Part shown: positions 36,241 through 44,317 of the stretch, one piece after another
Position numbering within the stretch: the stretch's first letter is position 1
How the letters are laid out: each line of letters starts with the position of its first letter
Assembly (NCBI GenBank): GCA_038206765.1
Contig: JBBRAM010000020.1
Location: forward strand, 7,116 to 71,115
Length of the DNA stretch: 64,000 nt
Reading direction: 5' to 3'
Origin: UKL13-2 sp038206765
Lineage (GTDB): Bacteria > Pseudomonadota > Gammaproteobacteria > Burkholderiales > Usitatibacteraceae
Notes under the pieces: model-generated
Databases searched by the model: none
What the model saw: the letters and a program-made list of their open reading frames with translations, nothing else
Told to the model about the DNA's origin: nothing
Made by a program: the position numbers and the translations under genes

Positions 36241-37692
36241 ATGCCCCAGACACTAAACTCCTCAGCTAAATATCCGGCACTTATCACCACCGTGGTTGCC
36301 GCCCCCGCCTTGGTGCTTGCGTTGCTGCTCGGTTTATTATCAGGCTGCGCGACAGTTGATCCCCACAATCTACTGAGCCGCCAAAACCCCGCAGTGCCCA
36401 ACAGCGACAAGCCCGTACCGGACGTGACGCCCGGCGCCTGGAAGCAGCAGGCGCTCGATTTTGTATGGAACACCGTTAATGAAAAGTATTACGACCCGAA
36501 ATTTAACGGGGTTGATTGGCGTGCCGTTCGCGTCCGGTACGAACCAATGTTGAAGGCAGCCGGCAATGATGATGAATACTGGGAACTACTCGACAAAATG
36601 ACCGGCGAGCTAAAGGATTCACATACCCGCGTGAATTCGCCCAACCAAGTCGAGCAGCAGCGCAACAGCGAATCGCATTCGCTGGGCATTGGTTTTGCCG
36701 AATTCGATGGCTCGCTGATGTTGACCAGCGTGCACCCAGAGTCAGACGCCTATTTCGCGGGCGCACGGGTTGGCATGACGATCAAAACCATCAATGGCGA
36801 GGCGGCGCTGCCACTCTATCAGCGCGTGGGCAAGGAAGCCCGCGATTCCTCAACGCCTTGGGCTCGCGCACGCGGTGCGGTGCGCAAAATTAGTTCAGGC
36901 GATGTGGACACCACTGTTTCAATGACCTTTGTTCGCACCGAAGGCAAAGACGCAGGAGGCGAAATCAACGTCACCATGAAACGCCGTAAATTCAAGACAC
37001 CCCCGAGTTTTACTAAACGGGTTTTGCCGTCTGGATTTGGCTATGTACGGTTTTCTAACTTCGTGGAGTCGCTGCGCGGCGATGTAATCGGCGGCATCGA
37101 TTCAATGAAAGATACACCGGGACTGATTCTGGATTTGCGCGGCAACGGTGGCGGCTCGGCTGCGATGTCGGAAGCACTCATCACGAAATTTTTAAGCGGC
37201 GCGGAAAAGCCAGGCAAGCTACTTACACGCACCGGCAAGCCAGTCAGTTTGTTTTTTATTGAGATAATGAAGATCGAACCCGAATTGAAAGGCGACAAAA
37301 AAACCGCCTACACCAAGCCGCTCGTGATCCTCACCAACGAAGGCAGCGCATCCGCGTCCGAAATGACCTCAGGCATGCTGCAAGAGCTTGGCCGCGCCAC
37401 TGTCGTTGGCGAACGCACCTGCGGCTGTCTACTGGCTTATTTGGGCTACGCCGATGTGCCCGGCGGCGGTTGGCTCGCCTACAGCGAAGTCGGCTTCGTC
37501 TCATCGAAAACGGGTAAGCGCGTGGAAACGGTGGGTGTGATTCCGGATATCGCCGTACCACTGAATCGTGAAGATTATGTGCTCAACCGTGATCGGGTGC
37601 TGGAAGCAGCCGAGTTATTTTTGAAAAAGAAAACGGATGAAGCAAAGCCTGAAGCAGTCAAAGCTGACCCGGCAAAAACCGCTGCAAAATAA
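36241..37692 (+). CDS. S41-fold lipoprotein, catalytic lysine replaced by cysteine
   Basis: A 483-residue protein from the ATG at 36241; the hydrophobic leader ends in the lipobox L-L-S-G-C near residue 36, so it is predicted to be a lipoprotein. A PDZ-like domain (about 145-235) precedes the S41 core with L-D-L-R-G-N-G-G-G near 296-304. The nucleophile Ser371 in S-A-S-A-S-E is present, but the residue 25 further on, a lysine in Prc/CtpA, is Cys396 (G-E-R-T-C-G-C). This may be a non-classical subgroup. A frame opening at 36127 is longer but has no lipobox logic. Divergent from the ABC operon. Confidence 0.85.
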   Translation: MPQTLNSSAKYPALITTVVAAPALVLALLLGLLSGCATVDPHNLLSRQNPAVPNSDKPVPDVTPGAWKQQALDFVWNTVNEKYYDPKFNGVDWRAVRVRYEPMLKAAGNDDEYWELLDKMTGELKDSHTRVNSPNQVEQQRNSESHSLGIGFAEFDGSLMLTSVHPESDAYFAGARVGMTIKTINGEAALPLYQRVGKEARDSSTPWARARGAVRKISSGDVDTTVSMTFVRTEGKDAGGEINVTMKRRKFKTPPSFTKRVLPSGFGYVRFSNFVESLRGDVIGGIDSMKDTPGLILDLRGNGGGSAAMSEALITKFLSGAEKPGKLLTRTGKPVSLFFIEIMKIEPELKGDKKTAYTKPLVILTNEGSASASEMTSGMLQELGRATVVGERTCGCLLAYLGYADVPGGGWLAYSEVGFVSSKTGKRVETVGVIPDIAVPLNREDYVLNRDRVLEAAELFLKKKTDEAKPEAVKADPAKTAAK

Positions 37693-37708
37693 AAAATAGC
37701 GAGAAAAT

Positions 37709-38698
37709 ATGAAAATCCTCATTCTTGGCGCAGGCGGGACTGGCGGCTATTTTGGTGGCCGATTGGCGCAAGGCGGCGCGGATGTCACCTTTCTCGTGCG
37801 CGAGCGCCGCGCACAGCAGTTGGCTGACCACGGCCTGCGAATCGAAAGCCCTTCCGACAAAATCACGTTGCCAGTTCAAACGGTATTGGCGGCTGATGTG
37901 AAGCCAATATTCGATGTCATCATCCTCGCCTGCAAAGCTTATGATTTGGCTTCCAGCATCGAAGCCATCACACCTGCCATGGGTGAAAACACGTTCGTTG
38001 TGCCGCTACTCAACGGTATCGCGCATTTGGATCAGCTCGATACCGCTTTCGGTGCGCTCCGAGTGCTGGGCGGCAGCTGCCAGATCGCCGCCACGTTAAC
38101 ACCCGATGGCATCGTTAAATCGATGGCCGATACGCATTTGATTTTGTGGGGCGCCAGAGAAAAATTGCGCGAAGGCGAACATAGGGCACAACAACAAGCA
38201 CAACAGCAAGCACAACATCAAACGCAGCAACAAACCATTGCCGCAGCCCTGGGTGATGCATTCGCAAAAACGATTGTGACGTGGAAAGTGTCTGACAATA
38301 TCATGCTCGATATGTGGGAGAAAGTTGCCTTCCTCTCCACCCTCGCCGGCATGACTTGCCTGATGCGCGCCAACGTTGGCGAAATCCTTGCCACACCCGA
38401 CGGACGCGCGATCATGACCGAATATGTGCGCACCAGCATGGCGATTGCCACCGCAGAAGGCTACCCACCACGCGCCAATATGGTTGAGCGATTCGAAAAA
38501 ATCCTCGATTCAACAGGCTCAACCTTGACGGCATCCATGCTGCGCGATTTGGAAAGTAGCAACCCGGTTGAAGCCGATCATATCGTTGGTTTTATGCTTG
38601 GCAAAGCAAGGCAGCACGGCATTGATGATAGTTTGATTCGCGTCGCTTATACGCATTTGAAGGCGTACGAAATTCGCCGGTGGAAAAATAAAGGATGA
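37709..38698 (+). CDS. panE: 2-dehydropantoate 2-reductase family protein with Gln-rich insertion
   Basis: A 329-residue Rossmann protein of the PanE/ApbA family, which reduces ketopantoate with NADPH in pantothenate synthesis. The nucleotide motif G-A-G-G-T-G-G-Y-F-G is at residues 7-16, and the conserved lysine lies in A-C-K-A-Y-D near 74. The central lysine region (W-E-K-V-A-F-L) is near 208-214, and the C-terminal helical domain has S-S-N-P-V-E-A-D-H near 289. A Gln/Ala insertion (residues about 160-177) made of four 12-bp units is unusual and lies in the linker between domains. It follows the S41 gene by 16 bases. Some family members are not PanE, so the substrate is only probable. Confidence 0.8.
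   Translation: MKILILGAGGTGGYFGGRLAQGGADVTFLVRERRAQQLADHGLRIESPSDKITLPVQTVLAADVKPIFDVIILACKAYDLASSIEAITPAMGENTFVVPLLNGIAHLDQLDTAFGALRVLGGSCQIAATLTPDGIVKSMADTHLILWGAREKLREGEHRAQQQAQQQAQHQTQQQTIAAALGDAFAKTIVTWKVSDNIMLDMWEKVAFLSTLAGMTCLMRANVGEILATPDGRAIMTEYVRTSMAIATAEGYPPRANMVERFEKILDSTGSTLTASMLRDLESSNPVEADHIVGFMLGKARQHGIDDSLIRVAYTHLKAYEIRRWKNKG
38187..38234 (+). repeat. 12-bp coding repeat in the PanE-like gene
   Basis: Four units of GCACAACARCAA-type sequence encode an Ala-Gln-Gln-Gln-like tetrapeptide in frame. The first three units differ by single bases, the fourth is more degenerate. Confidence 0.85.
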
Positions 38699-38744
38699 AC
38701 GCAAAAGACCGGGACGCTTGTAGGAGCCGGTCAAATGTCTGAGC

Positions 38745-38843
38745 TGTCACTCCGAACGGGGTTGCGTTAGGAATCTGCTGTTGGCGGCGATTCGCGACAA
38801 AAAAGCAGTTTTCTCAGTCAATGAGACCGTCTTCAGAATGACA
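38745..38843. repeat. degenerate palindromic intergenic repeat
   Basis: The ends TGTCACTCCGAA and TTCAGAATGACA are imperfect inverted repeats about 75 bases apart. Elements with these ends (GTCATTCCGA...TCAGAATGAC) are common dispersed intergenic repeats in many bacteria. It lies between convergent panE and the orphan gene. Confidence 0.5.
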
Positions 38844-38891
38844 AATTTTGTAGTCTGCGCCAAGGCGCTACACAGACTAACTCTGCGGAGG

Positions 38892-39338
38892 TTACTTAAC
38901 CTCATAGCCAACGATCCTAACCATATTCATGGCGCGACAATATTCGATCATCTGTTTCGGCACTGCCTCTTGCTCGAACGGACTTAGGAAACCACAGCCT
39001 TCGGGCCCAAACAATAGAATTCTGTCAGCCAAAGCATGTAATACCGCCTCATGACGAACAGCATTCGCCCCTGCCTCCGCAAACGGGAACGTACGGTCAA
39101 ATAGCTTGGTAGGCGCATCTGATTGCCACTTACCCAGCTTCAGCCAGTCGATATTGCTCCCTACAAAGGTCCACTCTCCCTTACGATTGACGGTAATACT
39201 CTCCACATTGAGACAATCTGTGTCAAACAGTAGGCCGTCCAATAGCCTAAGTGCTAAAGGCCTCCTGTCCGTTGAAATATACATTCCTGGATTGCGGCGT
39301 ATTACGCTCATTGCATCGAGAGAATTTGAATCGTCCAT
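38892..39338 (-). CDS. hypothetical protein with gyrase-B-like N-terminal motif
   Basis: A 148-residue soluble protein of unknown function. Residues 12-21 read V-I-R-R-N-P-G-M-Y-I, closely resembling the V-R-x-R-P-G-M-Y-I strap of type II topoisomerase ATPase domains, but no GHKL ATP-binding motif follows and the protein is too short to be an ATPase. The rest is an alpha/beta mix with many conserved-looking hydrophobic positions and W-T-F-V-G-S. The gene starts 13 bases after the uracil-DNA glycosylase stop on the same strand, so it may be co-transcribed with it. The resemblance to gyrase B may be coincidental. Confidence 0.6.
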   Translation of the reverse strand: MDDSNSLDAMSVIRRNPGMYISTDRRPLALRLLDGLLFDTDCLNVESITVNRKGEWTFVGSNIDWLKLGKWQSDAPTKLFDRTFPFAEAGANAVRHEAVLHALADRILLFGPEGCGFLSPFEQEAVPKQMIEYCRAMNMVRIVGYEVK

Positions 39339-39351
39339 ATAATTAAGTCTT

Positions 39352-40002
39352 TCATTTTTTCCGGAAGGATTTTGCTTGTATCAACCGAAAAACATCACAA
39401 AAAGTCTCTTCCGTCAGCCGCTTCGTATTCGTATTGTAGCGAGAGCAATGGTAGCTATCGAACAGGGTGTGGCCGGATGCTAATTCATGTCGGGCGGCGT
39501 GGGCGAATTTGGCGCTGCTGGGTTTTAATTTAAACGCCATCAGCACGGCATTGTGAGCGATGAGGCCTAGTGCCAAGATGCGCGTGGATGCTGGGGTTTG
39601 GGCTAGTTCGTGGGCTAAAAAATGGTTACAGGTTTTGATTTCATCTAACGTCGGTTTATTGCCGGGTGGCAGGCATTTGACGGCGTTGGAGATTCTCGCG
39701 CGGTTTAGTTTTAAGCCGTCGCTGACGCTGACCGATTGTGGCTTGGTCGCGTAGCCAAATTTATGCAGGGTTTCGTAGAGGAGAATGCCGGCGTGATCGC
39801 CGGTGAACGGGCGGCCAGTGGCGTTGGCACCGTGCATGCCGGGAGCCAGACCGACAACGAATAAATCAGGTGCTGGGTCATCACCGAACGGCGGGACGGG
39901 CTTACAAAAATAGGTGGGGTAATCCGTTTTTACATCGTCGAGAAAGGTGGCGAGGCGCGGGCATTGGCGACAGTTTGGGTCGTAGGATTTGGTCGTTTTC
40001 AT
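39352..40002 (-). CDS. uracil-DNA glycosylase, family 5 (UDGb type)
   Basis: A 216-residue base-excision repair enzyme. The motif G-L-A-P-G-M-H-G-A-N-A-T-G-R-P-F-T-G-D (residues 51-69) is characteristic of family 5 glycosylases. The second motif is S-Y-H-C-S-R-Y-N-T-N-T-K-R-L-T near 184-198, where family 5 enzymes have H-x-S-R-x-N-T. Iron-sulfur cysteine candidates are C-x-x-C at 16-19 and Cys near 114 and 187. It removes uracil and other deaminated bases from DNA. Confidence 0.9.
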   Translation of the reverse strand: MKTTKSYDPNCRQCPRLATFLDDVKTDYPTYFCKPVPPFGDDPAPDLFVVGLAPGMHGANATGRPFTGDHAGILLYETLHKFGYATKPQSVSVSDGLKLNRARISNAVKCLPPGNKPTLDEIKTCNHFLAHELAQTPASTRILALGLIAHNAVLMAFKLKPSSAKFAHAARHELASGHTLFDSYHCSRYNTNTKRLTEETFCDVFRLIQAKSFRKK

Positions 40003-40027
40003 GGCGTTATTTTAAATTTATGAAACA

Positions 40028-40055
40028 AAAAGGGCACGGTAAACCGTGCCCTTTT
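40028..40055 (-). terminator. intrinsic terminator after efp
   Basis: A 13-bp stem AAAAGGGCACGGT / ACCGTGCCCTTTT is followed on the minus strand by a T run. The core GGGCAC...GTGCCC recurs in the palindrome before lepA (50481-50520). Confidence 0.85.
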
Positions 40056-40078
40056 CAATTTGCTTGCCGCAAAAATGG

Positions 40079-40633
40079 TTAAACGCGGCGACGATATTCG
40101 CCGGTCCGGGTATCAATCTCAATCTTGTCGCCGTTCTCACAAAACAGTGGCACAGCAACTTCAAAACCGGTCGAAACCAATTTTGCCGGCTTCATCACTT
40201 TGCCGGAAGTATCACCGCGCACAGCAGGATCGGTGCTGATTTCGCGCTCGACAGAGGTTGGCAATTCAATCGAAATCGCTTTGCCGTCGTAGAACGTAAC
40301 TTCGCAGGGCATCGCGTCTTCGAGGTAGCTCAAGGCATCGCCCATGTTTTCAGGTTCAACTTCGTATTGATTGTATTCGCCGTCCATGAAGACATACATC
40401 GGATCTGAGAAGTACGAATAAGTAACTTCTTTTTTCTCGAGCGAAACGACTTCGAATTTATCGTCGGCTTTGTAGACAGTTTCCATGCCGGAAGCGGTCA
40501 ATAAATTTTTGAATTTCATTTTAACAACAGCAGCGCTGCGGCCACCTTTGTTGTACTCGGCTTTTAAAACAACCATCGGATCTTTGCCGATCATGACGAC
40601 GTTGCCAGCGCGGAGTTCTTGTGCGATTTTCAT
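40079..40633 (-). CDS. efp: elongation factor P with Arg32 (EarP substrate)
   Basis: A 184-residue translation factor that relieves ribosome stalling at polyproline stretches. The N-terminal KOW-like domain ends at G-G-R-S with arginine at position 32, where EF-P of E. coli has lysine. Arginine at this position marks the EarP-modified branch, which is rhamnosylated. The two OB-fold domains follow (residues 65-184), with the C-terminal R-T-G-E-Y sequence. The earP gene lies immediately upstream on the same strand, as in other proteobacteria with this pathway. Confidence 0.97.
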   Translation of the reverse strand: MKIAQELRAGNVVMIGKDPMVVLKAEYNKGGRSAAVVKMKFKNLLTASGMETVYKADDKFEVVSLEKKEVTYSYFSDPMYVFMDGEYNQYEVEPENMGDALSYLEDAMPCEVTFYDGKAISIELPTSVEREISTDPAVRGDTSGKVMKPAKLVSTGFEVAVPLFCENGDKIEIDTRTGEYRRRV

Positions 40634-40724
40634 GGGATTACTTTCAAGCGGTTAAAAATTCGGGATTCAGGATTCTGGAATCTGGGGTGGGCAACAATGC
40701 GTAACGAGGCGCAATGAAGCGCAG

Positions 40725-42077
40725 TTAAGCATGATGCCCTGCAAAGCCGTGAATTTTAGCCGTTTTCGTAATGAAAGTCACCAGCTGCGTGGCCAAATCA
40801 GGCATTTCAGCTAGCCTCGCCGCCCACTTTTGGGCATGCACCGCCAGATGCGGCATTTGAGCCAAAAATGCCTCAAACGCCTCGCCAATGCTCGTGTTAT
40901 CTTCATCGTTCCAAGCGCGGTGCAATTCACGCAATGCAGCAGCTGAAACCTCGTCCAACCCATCGCAATACAAATCTAAAAATGCGTTCAACTTTACCCA
41001 GTGGGTCCGTTCGGCTTGCGGGTAAATCAGCCAAATAAACGGCTTGCCCGCCCATTGCGCGCGAACGAAGGAATCTTCACCGCGAACGAAGAGAATGTCG
41101 TGACTCCAGAGTAGGCTGTCGAATTCGGGCTGGGGCGTGAAGGGAACAATGTTGAGCTGGAACTGACCTAATTCCGCGCTAGCAACCGCGCCATGCTTTT
41201 TTTGAGACGACAGTGCCGCTTCAGCCTGTTGTGCCAATTCGCCTGCCGGAATGGTGCACCGAACACCGTTGTTTGACCCACTGGCAACGGCATCAAATGC
41301 TTGAAGAAGCCCGCCAGATGCGGCGTTCGCATAACCGAACAGAAAAATTTTTAGTGGCGCTGATGGCGCAACCAGGCTCGGGTTTTCGCGAATAAAAACG
41401 TCCCGTTCGGACAGTAAATTCCGCTCCCGCAACACACCGCCGGTATTGGCGCGAAAGCCGGGGAAAAAGAAATGCTTGGCCAAGCCCGTTTGCGGATGCG
41501 GCGAGGGCAGCAGGTGATGCTCCCCCACCCAGGACTCGGCCGAGAGGTATTCAAGATTGAGCCATACGGGCTTTTGCGGCATTTTGACCATCGCGCTTAG
41601 GTACGAAGTCGGAAGCTCGCACGCAAACGCCTCGATGGCCGACTGAGCGGGTTCCAGCGTGCTGGTTTCTTGCCAAGCTATGACGTGAATGCCGCCAATT
41701 TGTTGCCTGGTCAGGCCGGGATCAATTTCCGGTGCCAGCTTTTGAAAACTGGCGAGATCATCGACGATCAACCGAACAGCAATCCCAAACTCGTTCGACA
41801 GCTGCCTTGCAAGCCGCCAAGTGACGCCGATATCGCCAAAATTATCAACGACGCGGCAGAATATGTCGCAGGTGATGCGCGACGATGGAAACTCCGGGGG
41901 CAACTTCGGCGGCAACTCCGGGCGCAACTCCGAGGGCAGCTCCGGGGACAACTGCGGCGACACCTCAGGCGATAACGTAGGCCGTGGGGTGGTCCCGAAA
42001 GCAGGCCTTAATTCAGGAGCCAATTTAGGCGACCATTTCCGCCAATGTACGGCAGGCTTCCCAGTACCGCGCATCAT
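40725..42077 (-). CDS. earP: EF-P arginine rhamnosyltransferase EarP with repeat-rich N-terminus
   Basis: A 450-residue GT-B-fold glycosyltransferase that moves rhamnose from dTDP-rhamnose to Arg32 of EF-P. The conserved part starts at C-D-I-F-C-R-V-V-D-N-F-G-D-I-G near residue 70, the usual N-terminus of the family; the catalytic Asp is in D-N-F-G-D. The sugar-binding region F-V-R-G-E-D-S-F-V-R-A-Q-W-A-G is near 356-370. The first 65 residues are an unusual P-E-L-x-type repeat. This extension overlaps the end of nagZ by 53 bases, and no Met codon lies between it and the conserved part. A start at a non-ATG codon inside the repeats is possible. Confidence 0.92.
   Translation of the reverse strand: MMRGTGKPAVHWRKWSPKLAPELRPAFGTTPRPTLSPEVSPQLSPELPSELRPELPPKLPPEFPSSRITCDIFCRVVDNFGDIGVTWRLARQLSNEFGIAVRLIVDDLASFQKLAPEIDPGLTRQQIGGIHVIAWQETSTLEPAQSAIEAFACELPTSYLSAMVKMPQKPVWLNLEYLSAESWVGEHHLLPSPHPQTGLAKHFFFPGFRANTGGVLRERNLLSERDVFIRENPSLVAPSAPLKIFLFGYANAASGGLLQAFDAVASGSNNGVRCTIPAGELAQQAEAALSSQKKHGAVASAELGQFQLNIVPFTPQPEFDSLLWSHDILFVRGEDSFVRAQWAGKPFIWLIYPQAERTHWVKLNAFLDLYCDGLDEVSAAALRELHRAWNDEDNTSIGEAFEAFLAQMPHLAVHAQKWAARLAEMPDLATQLVTFITKTAKIHGFAGHHA
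41891..41986 (-). repeat. 12-bp coding repeat in the earP N-terminal extension
   Basis: Seven to eight degenerate 12-bp units (plus-strand form ACTCCGGGGGCA and variants) encode P-E-L-R / P-E-L-P-type tetrapeptides on the minus strand, just upstream of the conserved EarP domain. Confidence 0.88.
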
Positions 42078-43059
42078 CTGCCAATGCCACGCCGCTCACC
42101 CGCGCCCGCATCCGCGCCACCCGTTCGGCCGTCTCGGGCGTGGCGCGATGGCCGCGATCCCACAACCCGTTCAACAATTCATCGCACCGCGCCGGGTCAT
42201 TGCACAACAACACCATGGTGCAGCCTGCATTCAGCGCCGCCTCCGCCCGCGCCACCACACCACCCGCCACCGACGCTGCCTCCATTGTCAAATCATCGGA
42301 AAAAATCACCCCGTTAAAACCAAATTCGCCGCGTAGTTTTTGTTGCAGCCAAAATGGTGAAAAGCCGCCGGGATTACGATCGACGTTTTCATAAATCACA
42401 TGCGCTGGCATGACCGAGTCGAGCTCACCCGCCAGCTCGCGAAACGGCACAATATCGTCGGCTTCAATTGCGGCCAATGAGCGTTCATCCCGGGGGATTT
42501 CATGGTGCGAATCCGCTTTGACATAGCCGTGGCCCGGAAAATGTTTGCCGCAACTCGCCACACCTGCCGCACGCATTCCATTCATCAGCGCCCGCGCCAA
42601 GGCGGTGACAGCCAATGGCGAGCGATTGAGCGAGCGATTGCCGATCACACCACTTTCGCCCCAATCCAAATCGAGCACCGGCGCGAAAGTGAAATCAACC
42701 CCGTGGGCGGCAAGTTCGGAGCCCATGATGGTGCCGCAAGCCTCCGCCAACTTTGTCCCGTCGGCGGCTGATTTTGCCCAGACTTCGCCGATGGTACGCA
42801 TGGGCGGAATGATCGTAAAGCCATCGCGAAAGCGTTGTACTCGGCCGCCTTCATGATCGACCGCAATTGGCAGCGATGGCTCACGGAGCGCATGGATACT
42901 GGCCGTTAGCGCTTTTAGCTGTTCCGGTGATTGGTAATTTCGGGCGAATAGAATCACCCCGCCGATTAGCGGATGTTGTAATCGCTTGATGTCGTCGTCG
43001 GTCAAAGCAAGGGCAACAACGTCCGCCATGACGCAACCTAAAGGCATATTCATATTCAT
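42025..43059 (-). CDS. nagZ: beta-N-acetylhexosaminidase NagZ
   Basis: A 344-residue cytosolic GH3 enzyme of peptidoglycan recycling that removes GlcNAc from anhydro-muropeptides. The catalytic nucleophile Asp lies in F-S-D-D-L-T-M-E near 249-256, the histidine-containing loop K-H-F-P-G-H-G is near 169-175, and the substrate-binding V-D-H-E-G-G-R-V-Q-R-F is near 66-76. Released muropeptides also signal beta-lactamase induction. Its last 53 bases overlap the long form of earP. A downstream in-frame ATG (residue 11) is an alternative start. Confidence 0.95.
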   Translation of the reverse strand: MNMNMPLGCVMADVVALALTDDDIKRLQHPLIGGVILFARNYQSPEQLKALTASIHALREPSLPIAVDHEGGRVQRFRDGFTIIPPMRTIGEVWAKSAADGTKLAEACGTIMGSELAAHGVDFTFAPVLDLDWGESGVIGNRSLNRSPLAVTALARALMNGMRAAGVASCGKHFPGHGYVKADSHHEIPRDERSLAAIEADDIVPFRELAGELDSVMPAHVIYENVDRNPGGFSPFWLQQKLRGEFGFNGVIFSDDLTMEAASVAGGVVARAEAALNAGCTMVLLCNDPARCDELLNGLWDRGHRATPETAERVARMRARVSGVALADDARYWEACRTLAEMVA

Positions 43060-43112
43060 TGTTTCTCGCCGATGCTTTTACGTTAAATTTTTTAAATTCT
43101 TCTACGATTTTT

Positions 43113-43493
43113 CTAAAGTTTTTCTAACACGACATACGCAATCGCATATTCAGCCTCGTCTGAAATCGACACATGCATCGCTGAAACGCCGCGTGCAGCA
43201 AGGCGTGCAGCCAATTCGGCTGACGGCGCAATCATTGGCTTGCCCACCGCATCGTGCGAGACGGCTACATCGTGTAACGAAACGTCGGCGCCAATGCCGG
43301 TGCCGAACGCTTTTGAAAACGCCTCTTTTACAGCGAAGCGTTTGGCCAAGAACCGCACAGGCTGGCCGTTTCCGGCATATTCCGCGACTTCAGTTGTGTT
43401 TAAAATCCGGCGCAAAAAGCGATCACCAAATTTGGCAAGTGATTCCTCAATGCGTTTAATGCAAACGATGTCGGTACCGATACCGTAGATCAT
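43113..43493 (-). CDS. acpS: holo-[acyl-carrier-protein] synthase AcpS
   Basis: A 126-residue phosphopantetheinyl transferase that activates acyl carrier protein. The motif G-I-G-T-D-I-V at residues 4-10 holds the metal-binding Asp, and F-A-V-K-E-A-F-S-K-A-F-G-T-G is near 53-66. It starts immediately after the pdxJ stop codon with no spacer, so the pair is translationally coupled. pdxJ-acpS adjacency is widely conserved. Confidence 0.95.
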   Translation of the reverse strand: MIYGIGTDIVCIKRIEESLAKFGDRFLRRILNTTEVAEYAGNGQPVRFLAKRFAVKEAFSKAFGTGIGADVSLHDVAVSHDAVGKPMIAPSAELAARLAARGVSAMHVSISDEAEYAIAYVVLEKL

Positions 43494-44288
43494 TTAGCCG
43501 GCTTTCGTTGGGGTCGAATTTACCGTTGCCAAATTTGTCGCCACCGAATTTGTGACCACCCTGCTTGTCACCGCTCTATAACGCTTCACGGCCTCCGCTA
43601 AACCCAGTTCCAGCGCATCCGCGATCAGCGCATGGCCGATGGAAACTTCGAGCACATCAGGGACCTGGCTCAAAAACAACGGGAGGTTGCGCAAATTTAA
43701 ATCGTGCCCCGCATTGACCCCAAGCCCCAGTACCTGTGCGGCTTTAGCGGTATCGATGTATTGCTGTAGTACAACGTTTTGGTTGTATTTGTCAAAGGCT
43801 TCGGCGTACGGTTCGGTATAAAGTTCGATCCGATCAGCGCCCAATTTTTTAACCGCAGCCATCGCATCGGGCGTTGGGTCCATAAACAAACTAACGCGAA
43901 TTTTGAGCGCATTCAGTTCCGCAATGATCGGCTTCAATTTTTCGCCATCTGCTTGCAAATTCCAACCGTGATCAGAGGTGAATTGCCCCGATTCATCGGG
44001 CACGAGCGTGCATTGCTGCGGGCGCGCCTCGCGGACGAATTCGAGCAGGTTGTGGAACGGATTGCCCTCAATATTAAATTCAACCTGCGGCCACGCTTTG
44101 AGTAAGGCGGACAGTTCACGAACATCATGCGCCCTGACATGCCGCCCATCTGGGCGCGGGTGCACAGTGATGCCATTTGCACCTGCCTCGAGCGCAATGT
44201 TCGCGGCGCGAATCACGCTGGGAATGCCAATGGAACGCGTGTTGCGCAGCAGCGCAATTTTATTGAGGTTGACGCTTAGTTTGGTCAT
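43494..44288 (-). CDS. pdxJ: pyridoxine 5'-phosphate synthase PdxJ
   Basis: A 264-residue TIM-barrel enzyme of vitamin B6 synthesis that condenses 1-deoxyxylulose 5-phosphate with 3-amino-2-oxopropyl phosphate. The sequence shows L-S-V-N-L-N-K-I-A-L-L-R-N-T-R near the start, H-P-R-P-D-G-R-H-V-R near 42-51, and G-L-G-V-N-A-G-H-D-L-N near 193-203. The C-terminal tail after about 240 is a Val/Thr/Asn-rich imperfect repeat (V-V-T-N-S-V-A-T-N-L-A-T) absent from most homologues. Confidence 0.95.
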   Translation of the reverse strand: MTKLSVNLNKIALLRNTRSIGIPSVIRAANIALEAGANGITVHPRPDGRHVRAHDVRELSALLKAWPQVEFNIEGNPFHNLLEFVREARPQQCTLVPDESGQFTSDHGWNLQADGEKLKPIIAELNALKIRVSLFMDPTPDAMAAVKKLGADRIELYTEPYAEAFDKYNQNVVLQQYIDTAKAAQVLGLGVNAGHDLNLRNLPLFLSQVPDVLEVSIGHALIADALELGLAEAVKRYRAVTSRVVTNSVATNLATVNSTPTKAG

Positions 44289-44317
44289 TTGAATTTCAAA
44301 TTCATTTCTATTCGTTT

